From the NCBI GenBank assembly GCA_028023455.1, contig JAQFVV010000055.1, forward strand, positions 4,744,030 through 4,808,029: a stretch of DNA of 64,000 bases. Direction: 5' to 3'. Position numbers and translations under genes: made by a program. Below the pieces are notes generated by a model. It saw nothing but the letters and a program-made list of their open reading frames with translations, did no database searches and had not been told where the DNA came from. Each line of letters opens with the position of its first letter. The first letter of the stretch is position 1. Positions 25,068 to 35,634 of the stretch are shown piece by piece. This DNA comes from Epiperipatus broadwayi (Eukaryota > Onychophora > Udeonychophora > Euonychophora > Peripatidae).

Positions 25068-25077
25068 AAAAAATCTG

Positions 25078-25290
25078 TACTTTAGTATTATACAACCAAT
25101 GACGTTTTATACTTACCGATTTTCCTTCTGGCAAACATCGTCTATTATAACATGACATGGTCATGTCAACCAAGACCCTGACATGATTAATCCAATTTTT
25201 GGATTTCTTTGACCCGCGAGATTTAAAAATCGGAGAGATCTTTGGGAAATTTTGTCATTTGTCTGTCTTTTGTGATTTTGCTACTAGTCT
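25078..25290 (+). mobile_element. Merlin DNA transposon, 5' end fragment
   Basis: This matches, in the opposite orientation, the 5' flank of the Merlin transposase relic at 39640-39895. Shared words in order are CAACC[A/G]ATGACGTTTT, ACTTACCGA, a CATGTCA/CATGGTAACCAAG-type block, GATTAATCC, CCGCGAGATTTAAA, TGTGATTTTGCT. The first ~12 bases (CAACCAATGACG) are also the terminal repeat of the MITE at 27547-27726. Similarity fades after about 25290, before any transposase codons, so this is a 5' remnant. It abuts the Penelope segment, as if inserted into it. Confidence 0.75.
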
Positions 25291-25867
25291 ACAGCAGTGG
25301 ATGCTATTTGTAAGTAATTTTTGTTTCTAATGTCATTTTGATGTATATTTTGTAAATTCTGCAATTATAAAAAGTACAATTTTATTTTTAATTTCTGAAT
25401 TGTACAGAACTTTTTTTAAAAAAAATTCATCCGCAATTATAAAAATTACAGCTATGAGGGTAATACAATGTGGTTTTGTATTTTATAATTGAGCATAACA
25501 TCAAAAACAAAAGCACCACCCGCCCATTACAGTGCTATGTGCTAACTTTTAATTTTTAGTCAAAAGATGAGACATTTTCAAATTGTTTTATATATTTTTA
25601 ACATGAATAATTGAGTTAAATACCGTCGGAAATGTAACGATAGGATAATTTTTAACATACATTTTTTTTTTATAAAAATTCGTAATATAGAGTGGGTTTT
25701 AAGTTATTGTCCAGGTCGCCATTAATAATGCCAAATATCGTGAGAAGTTCTTTATTTGTCTATTTTAAATTTACAAAAAAAAATTTGTACAATTATAAAA
25801 TTTACACTTAGTTACTTTCAATTTCTAAATTATCAAACTTACATTTAATTAGTAAAAATAATAGTCA
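25291..25867. other. AT-rich spacer
   Basis: No gene. It may include the unrecognisable interior of the Merlin copy that starts at 25078. A short CpG-containing patch (25620-25745) is the only distinctive composition. Confidence 0.4.
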
Positions 25868-27495
25868 TAGATCACATGACTATCTCTTAAGCTTGTAAAT
25901 TATAAACAATGAAGATTGCCAATTCCTCTACAAGCTTTATGATAAATGCCTAGCCAGAGCCAGCACTTAAAATATCTGTCAGGAACCCCCCCCCTTCAAT
26001 CCCCTGACCATGGTTTTGTGCTTTGGCACTCAGAGGTTTCATGGTAGGTTTAGACATGATCTAAAAATATCAACCCAAAGCCAAGCACTGACCTAAAAGA
26101 TATGGAGTGGAAAATCCAAATTTTCAGACATCTACATGTCTTCAAATCCAGCTATCCAACTCAAATAGCTATATGGGGCTGATAGATCTTTAGCCATACC
26201 ATATATTAGTAGTCTTAGCAATATAAAATTGCATAAGACATGGCAGCGACTAAATGGTCTAAATAAGAGTCAGATCACATGACCCTATCTCTTAAGCTTG
26301 TAAGTTATAAATAATGAGGATTATCAATTCCTCTACAATCTTTATGATAAATGCCTAGCCAGAGCCAGCACTTAAAATATCTGTCAGGAAACCCCTGACC
26401 ATGGTTGTGTGCTTTGGCACTTCTCGGAGATATATCAAGGTAAGTTCAGACACTAGATCTAAAAATACCAACCCAAAGCCAAGTAGTTATCTAAAAGTTA
26501 TCTATTGAGTGGAAAATATGAAATTTTCAGACGTCTTCAAATCCAGCTGTTCAACTCATGGGTATATGGGGCTGATAGATCTTTAGCCATACCATATATT
26601 AGTAGTCTTAGCAATATGAAATTGCATAAGACATGAGAGACAATGGTCAAAATAAGAATCAGTTCACATGTCTTTATCTCTTAAGCTTGTAAGTTATAAA
26701 CAATGAGGATTGCCAATTCCTGTACAAGCTTTATGATAAATGCCTAGCCAGAGCCAGCACTTAAAATGCTTTGGTACTTTTCAGAGAGGTGTCAGGATAG
26801 GTTTAGATACTAGATCTAAAAATATCCATGTAGCTATTTGAGTTGGACAGCTGGGTTTGAAGACATGTAGATGTCTGAAAATTTCAGATTTTTCACTCAA
26901 TATATAACTTAGGTAAGTGCTTGGCTTTGGGTTGATATTTTTAAATCTAGTGTCTGAACCTACCCTGACACTTCTCTGAGGAGTGCCAAAGCATGAAACC
27001 ATGGGAGGATTTCTGACATTTTAAGTGCTGGCTAACCATTTATCACAAGGCTTGTAGAGGAATTGGCAATCCTCATTGTTTATAACTTACATGCTTGAGA
27101 TAGAGTCATGTGATCTATGACTTATTTTGACTAGTCTGTGCCATAAGTCTTATGCAATTTTGTATTGCTAAGACTACTAATATATGGTATGGCTGAAGAT
27201 CTATTAGCCCCATATAGCTATTTGAGTTGGATAGCTGGGTTTGAAAACATGTAGATATCTGAAAATTTCAGATTTTCCACTCAATAGATAACTTTTAGAT
27301 AAGTGCTTGGCTTTGGGTTGGTATTTTTAGATCTAGTGTCTGAACCTACCCCGACACTTGTGAAGAGTGCCAAAGCATGAAACCATGGTCAGACATTTGG
27401 GGGGGGGGGGTTTCTGAGATTTTAAGTGCTGGCTTTTGCTAGGCATTTGTCATAAAGCTTGTAGAGGAATTGGCAATCCTCATTGTTTATATTTA
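25868..27495. repeat. Array of ~400-bp units, orientation reverses midway
   Basis: Three units lie forward (about 25868-26268, 26269-26664 and a half unit 26665-26826), then the sequence switches strand at about 26827 and two units follow in reverse (26827 to ~27130, ~27131 to 27495). Landmarks in every unit are CTCTTAAGCTTGTAA, 'CAATTCCTCTACAAGC', 'GCCAGAGCCAGCACTTAAAAT', 'ACCATGG', 'GATCTAAAAATAYCAACCC', 'ATCCAACTCAAATAGC' and 'TAGCAATATAAAATTGCATAAG'. Units differ by point changes and small indels, including C or G homopolymers at 25986 and 27393. The longest frames (e.g. 26781-27002 minus) are not conserved between units, so it is non-coding. Related to 30799-31778. Confidence 0.9.
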
Positions 27496-27546
27496 ATTAC
27501 TTTTAATTTCTAAATTATTTTGATGCACGCATATACTTTTTTTTTT

Positions 27547-27726
27547 CCAACCGTCGACGTATTACCCTGAAGCCATATTAGTCTGATCTTGCGATCTTTA
27601 ATGTGCTGGGTTCACATGATTTGCAGACAAATTTTAGCGATTGCATTTGTCTGCAAATCACTTGGAGACGTTATCTTAAAGATCTGAAGATGAGACATGG
27701 CTTCAGGGTAATCCGTCATCGGTTGG
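27547..27726. mobile_element. 180-bp MITE, Merlin-related, with inner hairpin
   Basis: Terminal inverted repeats of 30 bp, 27547-27576 and 27697-27726, match at 27 of 30; the right end reads CCAACCGATGACG inward. This equals the outermost sequence of the Merlin ends at 25085 and 39885 (CAACC[G/A]ATGACG), and the similarity to 25080 extends outward through CTTTAGTATT. The interior holds a perfect 14-bp hairpin, GATTTGCAGACAAA (27618-27631) with TTTGTCTGCAAATC (27646-27659). It has no coding capacity; the 71-codon frame over it is chance. Inference: a deletion derivative mobilised by Merlin transposase. A clean 8-9 bp target duplication was not seen because the flanks are T/A runs. Confidence 0.8.
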
Positions 27727-28069
27727 AAAATACTAAAGAACCAAAAATTCTTTTACCATCTTTCCCTGTAATTTTTAACCCTTTCCAACATTTTAATATT
27801 AAATTTTTTATGACCTAAAACTTTACAATGTAAGTAAATATTTGAATTTTTATCATATAAATGTCAGTCTAGTTTTTAATGTATTCTTTGATGTGCCAAT
27901 ATATTAAATCTTTACCCCCTCTCTTACAATTTAAACATTCAAATAAAATCCATTCATTTTATCAATTTCTATATTTTTTGTATTGTTAATTAAATTTTCT
28001 AAATTCAATTTCTTTTTATATATAGGTTTAATAATTAACCTACTTAACCCCTTATATTTATTATTTATA

Positions 28070-28860
28070 CTTTTTTGTAAAGTTTTAGGTTATAAAGAAT
28101 TTAATTTTAAAATGTTAGAAAGGTTTAATTACAGGGAAACGATGGTAAAAGAATTTTTTTTACAAGTTTTAGGTTATAAAGAATTTAATATTAAAATGTT
28201 GGAAAGTGTTAACAATTACAGGGAAACGAGTCAAGCGTTGTTAGCCCAGCGGTTATCGCAGCTGCCTTGCAAGCAAGTAGTTGGTTGAAGATGGTTGTGG
28301 GTTTGTGTCCCGGCCGATGCTATGACATGAAAAAAAAAATTACAGGGAAACGATGGTAAAATAATTTTTTTTACATAATACAATATAATCCTATTTTAAA
28401 TAAAATTAATGAAGTAAATAAGGAATGTAAAATAAATGTTTAAATAGGTTTAGGTAAATTGTTAAGTTTTTTTGTATAAAAAAATATGTTTATACTTGTT
28501 TTATATTTATTTAAACCTATAATTTAGGAATGTAGTTTTGAGATGGGTTTTAGGTAAGATTCAAAAAAGGGAGAGGTTATTTGAAATTAGGGTTGGTTTT
28601 TAAATTTGTTTAAAAAGTTTCTTGTATGATATTTGTAATTAAATAATGTAAAAGAAAGAGTAATAAAGAATAGCAGTGGAAGAGAGATGTAAGCAAAATA
28701 TAATTATGTATCTTTAATATATTTGTTATGTTAATGTAAGATGAAGATATTTATGAAGATAAAAAGTTGAAATGTTGGATTTTTGTATTATATATATATA
28801 TGTTCAGTATTAATATTAGGAAATAAAGTTTTTGAAAAGAAAAAGGATTTTTAATTTGTT
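28070..28860 (+). mobile_element. Penelope-like element fragment with GIY-YIG tail
   Basis: The frame around 28075-28230 repeats twice a block reading LGYKEFN-[F/I]-KMLE, then YRETMVKEF. It matches the end of the endonuclease frame at 63770-63985 (VGYIDFKIKMLE...YKERMVKEF). The two copies (about 28078-28155 and 28160-28229) are a local tandem duplication inside the relic. A SINE interrupts the second copy at 28230-28337; the frame would resume after it at 28338. The 3' non-coding region (28370-28860) is the inverted counterpart of 24550-25067, including ATCCTATTTTAAATA, 'AGTTGAAATGTTGG' and 'TGTTCAGTATTAATATTAGG'. The reverse transcriptase is missing. Confidence 0.8.
28230..28337 (+). mobile_element. 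tRNA-derived SINE with 16-bp target duplication
   Basis: The 108-bp insert is flanked by exact copies of AATTACAGGGAAACGA at 28214-28229 and 28338-28353. It contains a box A-like TTAGCCCAGCGGTTATCGC, an anticodon-arm-like CTGCCTTGCAAGCAAG (anticodon position TGC), a box B-like GGGTTTGTGTCCCGG, then CCGATGCTATGACATG and an A run. It shares its 3' end (CCCGG-Y-C-N-A-[A/T]-GCT-[A/T]-TGACAT) with the SINE at 42476-42566. tRNA-derived SINEs are transcribed by Pol III from these internal boxes and use LINE proteins for insertion. The perfect target duplication suggests a young insertion. Confidence 0.88.
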
Positions 28861-29039
28861 GATATTTTTGTAGAACATATATTTTTTTTTAAAAAAGTGA
28901 TTGTACATTTGCTGTGTTATAATATGAACTGCACAATTGTGTCCATTTAGAAAATATTTCTTGGCTTTATTGCATAAACAAGTTTCTTATGTCCTGCAAA
29001 TTACATGAAAATATCTTGGTACAATCTTCCACAAATTTT

Positions 29040-29700
29040 ATCAAATAGGAATTAAGGTGCTGGTGTGTGGTTCCTCATTGATTTTATTATGCCATGTGGA
29101 CCCTGGTTTGGAGATCTTGAAAGGTGTAACTGATTTACCTGAAAATGTTTATATCAATCAGCTCACAACTCTGCAATTTTGTGTGACTTTCAATAATTGG
29201 AATAAATTGTGGAGCTCTCTTCACCATTTTCTTTGACCAATTCTATCAGCCTGTCATTCTGTTAGAAGTTCTCATGAAGCATTTGGCAGACTTCTTGCAG
29301 AAGCCCCCAAACATCCACTGTTCTGGAAGTATTTGTGTGGTCTGTTTTTTTAACTTACTGAAAAGGCTCATTGATTTCCATTAATTTATTAGGCCCTCTA
29401 TTTGCATTTTTCTTGTGTTAAAATGCTAGATGTGCATACTTTTTGTAAATAATTATTCCAGTCTATCACCATCTTGTCTATCGTATTTCAATGTTCTTTG
29501 TCCCATTCAATCGATGTTCACTGTCTTGACCAGCATGATCACAAATAATTCTGGAGCCCACAAACCACATTCCATTATGAATGAATACTCTTGCAACAAA
29601 ACTGCCATTGTTTGTCCAAACATAAAGTGTATATCATGGTTGTGTCCTTGGAAGGGCGGGATACCATACTTCTGAAAATAGTGGTCTGCATTGTTCACGG
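29040..29700 (-). pseudogene. Merlin transposase, frameshifted relic
   Basis: Read 5' to 3' on the minus strand across several frames, fragments of an IS1595/ISXO2-type (Merlin) transposase appear in order: TSIEW then TIDKMVIDWNNYLQKVC (about 29430-29520), MEINE plus LFSKLKKQTTQILPEQW (about 29335-29395), then WMFGGFCKKSAKCFMR (about 29290-29340). In the family these are the '[T/S]-tVvDWnnylREvC' block, the '[I/V]DES' block holding the first catalytic Asp, the 'RK...GR..p.QWvFGG' block and the 'CRE...cFm..V.dR' strand. The first catalytic Asp reads Asn, and at least three frameshifts plus stops are present, so it is dead. The uninterrupted 63-codon stretch 29507-29698 is one surviving frame. 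Confidence 0.75.
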
Positions 29701-29760
29701 TAGTGGGCAGTTCTCAAATTTTAATCATTTTATTTTGGAAAAAAAATACACATTCACTTT

Positions 29761-30798
29761 CCAAGAATTAAAGATGGACAATAAATCCCATGTACGTTTT
29801 CGAGATAATCAAACATGCCAGCATTCTTTCATGTCATCATAGCATACTTTGAATCTTAAAATAAGCAAAATCAATATTTTGAGTAATTACTTTGATTTCA
29901 TCATAATATCTAATTCATTTACAAAAAAAGATTGTAATTGTATTTAATTTTTTTTTTATATACATTTGTCTGTGCCAATGACTTTCATCAGTGCCAGGCT
30001 AATACATGTGTTAAAGAAGGGGGGGGGGTCATTTTCCAGGTTCAATTTTGATTTAAAGAGGCAAATAGATTTTATTCTTTAATAATGTCACCTAAATTTT
30101 TTTTTTTGTCAATTAGAAAATCTTATTTTTAAAAATTAATTAGGTGTTTATCAAATTCTTAAGTGCTGATAATTAGAGATTGATTCAAGCTTATTCTTTT
30201 AAATACCAATCTCTTGATTTCTTTTTGAAATTCAGAAATGTATAAGATACTCGAATAAGTTCTAGAGATTTTTTAAAGATGTTTTATGTGCCATAATCTT
30301 AGGAAAGATGACTAATTTACAAAAAACTTGAAACATCTGCCAACTATTTATCAGTTGGACAAAAATGATCAATAATTTTTTTATTTATTTAACAAAAGCT
30401 GCTAAAGAACTGCTTGACAAGTAACAACAATTTCAAAGCTCAAGGGATTCATCTGTACTGCCACAATGGAATGAACCTTATATATAATCTATTGGAGTAG
30501 GAACATGTCCACTTAAACATCAACCAATAATGTCTTTAAAAAATATATAGTAGCAGCAAGAGAAAAACTTCATTATTATAAAAGAGGCATGGACAAATAA
30601 AAGTTAAACTTCTGTTTGATTGGGAACTATTGGTTAATGTTGAATATTAAATAAAGTGCTTTTAATATTACTGAAATACATATATTTATAAAGTAGTATT
30701 TTTTAAATCTTAATAAATTCGGTCTTTAATAGAAATATTAAAGTCAATCAAATGTGTGTATATTGCAATCTGTTTCTTAAAGAAATACTGTTCGTTAT
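29761..30798. other. AT-rich spacer
   Basis: No gene. A G run occurs at about 30018-30027. Nothing else supportable. Confidence 0.4.
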
Positions 30799-31778
30799 CT
30801 ACCATATATTAATAGCCAAAGTCTTAACGGTAAAATTATAATAATCAAAAAAGCAAATCATATATAACATGACATTATTTTTATAAGCTTGTATTTACAA
30901 AAATGTAATACAGAGTGTACCAATAGCACCAACAAGCTCTTATTCGATAAGTGCAGTAAGAGAAAATATTTAAAATCTCTATCCAGAACAGTCCTATCTC
31001 CAGACCAATTGTTTTCGAGCTTACGGCTCACCTCAGTTAAGAGCTATTTAGATAGCTGGAAAAAAAAAAAGACATTTTCATGTCCTAAAACTTACTAAAA
31101 TTTTACGTATGAAATAAGTGATGGGATTTTGAGTTGATATTTTAGATCTACTGTCTGAATATTTTAGCTCTACACTGAGGTGAGCCATAAGCTCAAAACC
31201 AATTGGTCTGGAGATAGGAATGTTCTGGATAGAGATTTTAAATATTTTCTTTTACCGCTCTTGTCAATTAAGAGCTTGTTTGAGCTATTGGTACACTCTC
31301 TATTACATTTTCGTAAATACAAGCTTATAAAAGTAATGTCACATTATATATGACTTGCTTTTTTGATTATTATAATTGTACCTTTAAGGCTGAGGCTATT
31401 AATATATGGTAGATTTGAATTTGTTCAGTCCCATATAGCTATTTAAGTTAGATAGCTGGAGTAAAAGACATTTTCATGTCCTAAAACTTTAGAGTTTCTA
31501 CTTAAATTTTACATATGAAGTAAGTGTTGTTTTTGAGTTGATATTTTAGATCTAGTGTCTGAATATTCTAGCTCTTCAGTGAGGTGAGCCATATGTTTGA
31601 AACCATTGGTTTGGAGATAGGAATGTTCTGGATAGAGATTTTAAATATTTTCTCTTACCGCACTTATCAATTAGGAGTTTGAGCTACTGGTACACTCTCT
31701 GTATTATATTTTTGTAAATATAAGCTTATAAAAGTAATGTCACATTATATATGACTTGCTTTTTTGATTATTATATGA
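30799..31778. repeat. 614-bp palindrome plus an extra direct arm
   Basis: Left arm 30799-31036 and right arm 31175-31412 are inverted copies (ends CTACCATATATTAATAGCC and its complement; inner ends GGCTCACCTCAG and CTGAGGTGAGCC) around a ~138-bp centre. The right arm recurs in the same orientation at about 31575-31778. The centre and the piece between 31420 and 31575 share 'CCCATATAGCTATTT', 'GATAGCTGG', 'GACATTTTCATGTC' and 'GAGTTGATATTTTAGATCTA' with the 25868-27495 units, so both belong to one superfamily. The frame 30889-31098 simply crosses the left arm. Non-coding. Confidence 0.88.
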
Positions 31779-34700
31779 ATTAAATTAATTTTTTTCTATT
31801 TCACTTTAGTAAACATGTTTTATCATGATATAAGAAGTTAGGTCTGAATTTACAGAACATATATACATGTCTAGAAGTAATTGTTTATAGTGTTAAAATT
31901 ATTGATTGGTTAATTTTATGAAAATTAATTTTAGATATAATTTTGAAAAGTAATATAAATAAAATTATAATTGAACCATTTGTTTAAAACGTGTATATAG
32001 AAATGTTGATATATATGTAGGATGTATTTTTATATGTTTACGTATTTACACTTCTGAGGAAGTTGGTTGACAAGTTGAAACTGTCAGAATATATTAATTG
32101 CATGTAGTTAGTGAATTAGGAAAATATAGTTTATATATATGCTTTTACATATGCCATATGTGAATAGCACATTTTCCGTATAGCATGATCAAAAATTATT
32201 TTTAATATAAAAGCTTTACAAGTCTCACTTGTTTCTAAATAGGCCTATTATTTGTGGTTCAGTAATCCATAATTTGAAAAAGTTTATTACAAAAAAAATA
32301 TCTTTATAAATTTCATATACGTACATCCATTTCTATGAACATTTTTGCCAGCCATTTTCTTGTTTGCATAATCAGTTTTTTTACTTACTCTTTTTTTACA
32401 TCTTGCTTTTTCAGCATTTTTTTTTGCTAATGTCTAAAATATTTTTAAAATTGTATCATATATATGTTAAATTATAGAATTTCCTACTTCTCTTTCAGGT
32501 TTATAGTTAGATGTTTTATATAATAAATAAATAAAAACGGCATGATTGAATGTAAACAATAATTTACCATATATATATTCAAAGACATACATTAAACCTT
32601 TTGATATGAATATACATATATCTGGATTGTCTGAGTGGCAAATTATATGTATAGCATTATTTTAAAGTAAAAATGACTTGTAGTTAACTAAGTGTCAATA
32701 AATGTAAGGGACTATTTTTATATATTACATTACTTGAAGAGTTAGGTTTGCATGAATTTTATATCTATTTTAATTTAATATCATGGTAGCTATAAACTTG
32801 ACCAGAAACTTTAAAAAAATAAATAACATATTGTTATGATATTGCATATTTAATATTTACAAAAAAGCATAAAATATGCTGCATTAATGTAATGTGAATA
32901 CTCATTTTATTTTGTTAAAAAAACTTAATTTTATTTTCATTAAGTGATGGCGAATGTTTTAAACAATAAAATGTTTAATTTCATATTATACAATGAAAGC
33001 ACTTAATAATAATAATCAATCAAAACAGTTTTTCTGTCAATGCTATTTTTAATCACTAGACAAAGTTTATAATCTAAGTTTTGCACAGTGTAAGATATTT
33101 TAGGTGTGTGTGTATATAAAGTTACTTGCTTATAGAACATTCATAAATATTAGTTACATTTGAAGCGATATAAGTTCAACATCGTACAGAATTATGTTTT
33201 AATGCTGCTTGACCTGAGACAGTATACATGTCTTAATAAAATATTCTTTAAGTAATGTTTTATACTACATTAGAATACATTTAAAAATAAAGTACGTAAA
33301 TTTGATTTACTTTAAAACAAATGCAGTTAGTTCCTGAAGGTGATTTGTTGTATCATCCATACTTATATTTTACATTGAAATTCCTGTATTTAGAAATACT
33401 GTGTTACATTATGGGTCAACAGCTAGGGGTGGCCAAATGCTTTCCAGTCTATATCCCCAACTTTTTCACACCTGTTCAGATGCACCATATAACATTTGCA
33501 CAATTTTTTTTTAAGAATTATGCTAATATAGATAAATAATATTTAGCAGTTGTTTATATATATAAAGATATAAATAAATTTGAAACTTATTTTAATGAAA
33601 CTTCAATATTTAGTATTGTGAGTTTGTTAGTGAAAGAATCTTTCAAATTTGAATTGGTCGTCATTATTTTTTTTTTACCAATTTTATGGATGAAAGTGCT
33701 TGTTCATATCTGCATTCTGAAATGATTGCTGTAACTGTCAGCAGTTTTTTTTAGTGTTATTAACAGTCTACTAATTGCTAGAAATTAATGTCATCTTCAT
33801 TTATAACAGAGAAGTTCACAAAATTCATTTTTAAATACTGATTGCTTTAAAGAAAATCAACGAGTTCTTATTGTATATTACTAGATATTTTTATTAATTT
33901 TTTGTTCCCTGAGTGAAAAAGTGTTTACGTAAGTGAAGAACGCAATTTTGAGAGCAAAATCATAAATTCAAATAATTCATAGTGTTAATTCAATTGCTTT
34001 AATATTTTGTAAAATGTATACTTATCAGATACCAGTCTAAATCATCATGTTATTTCATTTTGAATATTACTGATATCATTTATTAAGTTAGGACACGATT
34101 TGTTCTTGAATTTTGACATCAGCAAGATGCCTGTTTATATGAGCTAAAAATGCTAAATTAATTAGCCAGTTACCTAAAAGCTTTTCTTTAAAAGAAAATT
34201 GGTTTAGCTTCATTGTCTACCTAAAGTTTGCTCTATAGAAATGCAGGCACATCTCAATGTAAGATGAGATTGCTATATGCTAAATTAGTTGAAATCTCTG
34301 AATATTTATCTTCTTTCTCTAATTTTACTGCTGCATTTTGAAACAATAATTTGCTGCGAGTTTAGTTTGTCCTTAGATATATCTATAATGATATTTTACT
34401 AAAGGGTAATCTAAAAATTTTCAGGTTAAGTTGTAGACCCTATTTTACCAATCAAAGCTCAGTGCAGTCATTGATGAGTATTCAATTTGGAATCTAGTTT
34501 TAGATTTTATTTTGACAAATATATTTGCCCCTCTTGTTTTTCTATGAGGTAACTAAAAACTTCATAAATGTTAAAATGTTTTTTGATGTTTCATTCAGAG
34601 CTAAAGAAAAGATAAGAGTATTTTTAAGCCAGGACATGTAAGAAAGCTCTTATGTATCAAAATTGATCTGATGAGGCAATTTCGTCTTTTTTTTTCATTA

Positions 34701-34918
34701 AGATATCTTGTAAATGTAAGATCAGGGAAAGACTTCCATTATTTTTTCCAAAGCTGAAGGAATTTTATAGAGTGTTGTGGCTTTACTAACCAAACAACTT
34801 TTTTTTAACATTTTGTTTTCTTTCAATCCAATACATTTTCTAGTACCTATTAAAATTATATGTATTTTCACAATTTTCTATTTATTTTCTTTAGTAATGC
34901 ACAATTTTCTTTTTATAG
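31779..34918. other. Non-coding AT-rich interval
   Basis: No supportable gene. The 72-codon frame at 33321-33539 is unrecognised. A hammerhead-like core at 32054-32084 is listed separately. Confidence 0.45.
32054..32084 (+). other. Hammerhead-like core, weak stems
   Basis: CTGAGGA (32054-32060), 16 nt, then GAAAC and TGTC follow the order of the hammerhead core (CUGANGA, stem II, GAAA, then a GUC cleavage triplet). Stem II would have only about three pairs (TTG with CAA), and stem I pairing is poor. Similar degenerate 'CTGA-GA...GAAAC' ends are common near the 3' ends of Penelope-like elements, so it may be a decayed end of another copy. Activity is not claimed. Confidence 0.2.
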
Positions 34919-35049
34919 AGAACAAAACTGTGAAACTTGCAAAAGACACAATTCAGCACTTAAGAACATCAGTTATAAATTCAAAATTTTACTTGGACTT
35001 TTTCTGGATTAACTACAATGATATCAGACAAATATCAAACAGTACTTAG
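34919..35049 (+). CDS. Weak candidate terminal exon or transposon relic
   Basis: A good acceptor (AATTTTCTTTTTATAG, to 34918) precedes a 43-codon frame reading NKTVKLAKDTIQHLRTSV then NSKFYLDFFWINYNDIRQ and ending at TAG 35047-35049. A second frame is also open for 30 codons. The helical 'LAKDTIQHLR' pattern resembles the spacer before the hAT dimerisation region in some hAT-type transposases, but no diagnostic residue is present. It could be an hAT relic, a host exon or chance. Confidence 0.22.
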
Positions 35050-35459
35050 AAAATAAACATGGAACAAATCTTTTTAATTTGTTTCATTAAATTTGAATTA
35101 TTATTGTAAGTTTTTTTGAGTTCCCATAAAAACTTGCTTTTATATTATGTAACTGGAACTAAACTTTATTTTTATCACCAGATGTTCTATGCACCATATT
35201 TTGTTCCACATCGTGTCATGCTAGATGCATACATTGCAAGTTAGCTGTTTCTGACTTAGACCAAAGTTACTATCCAGTTATATAAAAATATATGAAGAAT
35301 TTAGATATAAACTACATAAACAATTGCATTTTTAGCAATTGTATATTTAAATTTGGAAATTTGCTTTCACGAAAATAAAATTTGAAAGATTATAAGAAAA
35401 AATTGTATATAAAATATTTATTTGAAATTAATTCCATGTCACTCAGTCCTGTGAGTTAT

Positions 35460-35634
35460 CAGTTGGAGAGTTTTTAATTCACTTTTGAATAACTCGAATT
35501 AAATGCATTCAGAATGTCATTAACACATTTTCCTAGAGGGAAATCTTCAGTTGGAGAGATTTTAATTCACTTTTGAATAACTCGAGTTAATTGCATTCAG
35601 AATGTCATTAACACATTTTCCTAGAGGGAAATCT
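35460..35634. repeat. Tandem duplication, ~87-bp units
   Basis: Unit 1 (35460-35547) and unit 2 (35548-35634) share CAGTTGGAGAG-TTTTAATTC, 'CATTCAGAATGTCATTAAC' and 'CCTAGAGGGAAATCT'. Only a few point differences and a 1-bp length change separate them, so it is recent. Confidence 0.92.

Noticed and set aside
26781-27002. 73-codon minus-strand frame in the repeat array
   Set aside because: The frame is not kept in the other units, so it is not coding.
28230-28337. A functional tRNA-Ala gene
   Set aside because: Acceptor stem is absent, spacing before box B is too long, and target duplications plus A tail show a SINE.
29430-29842. Plus-strand frames 29430-29675 and 29591-29842
   Set aside because: They lie antisense to the Merlin transposase relic, which is recognisable on the minus strand.
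30889-31098. 69-codon frame in the palindrome arm
   Set aside because: Closed in the matching third copy; a product of the repeat's composition.
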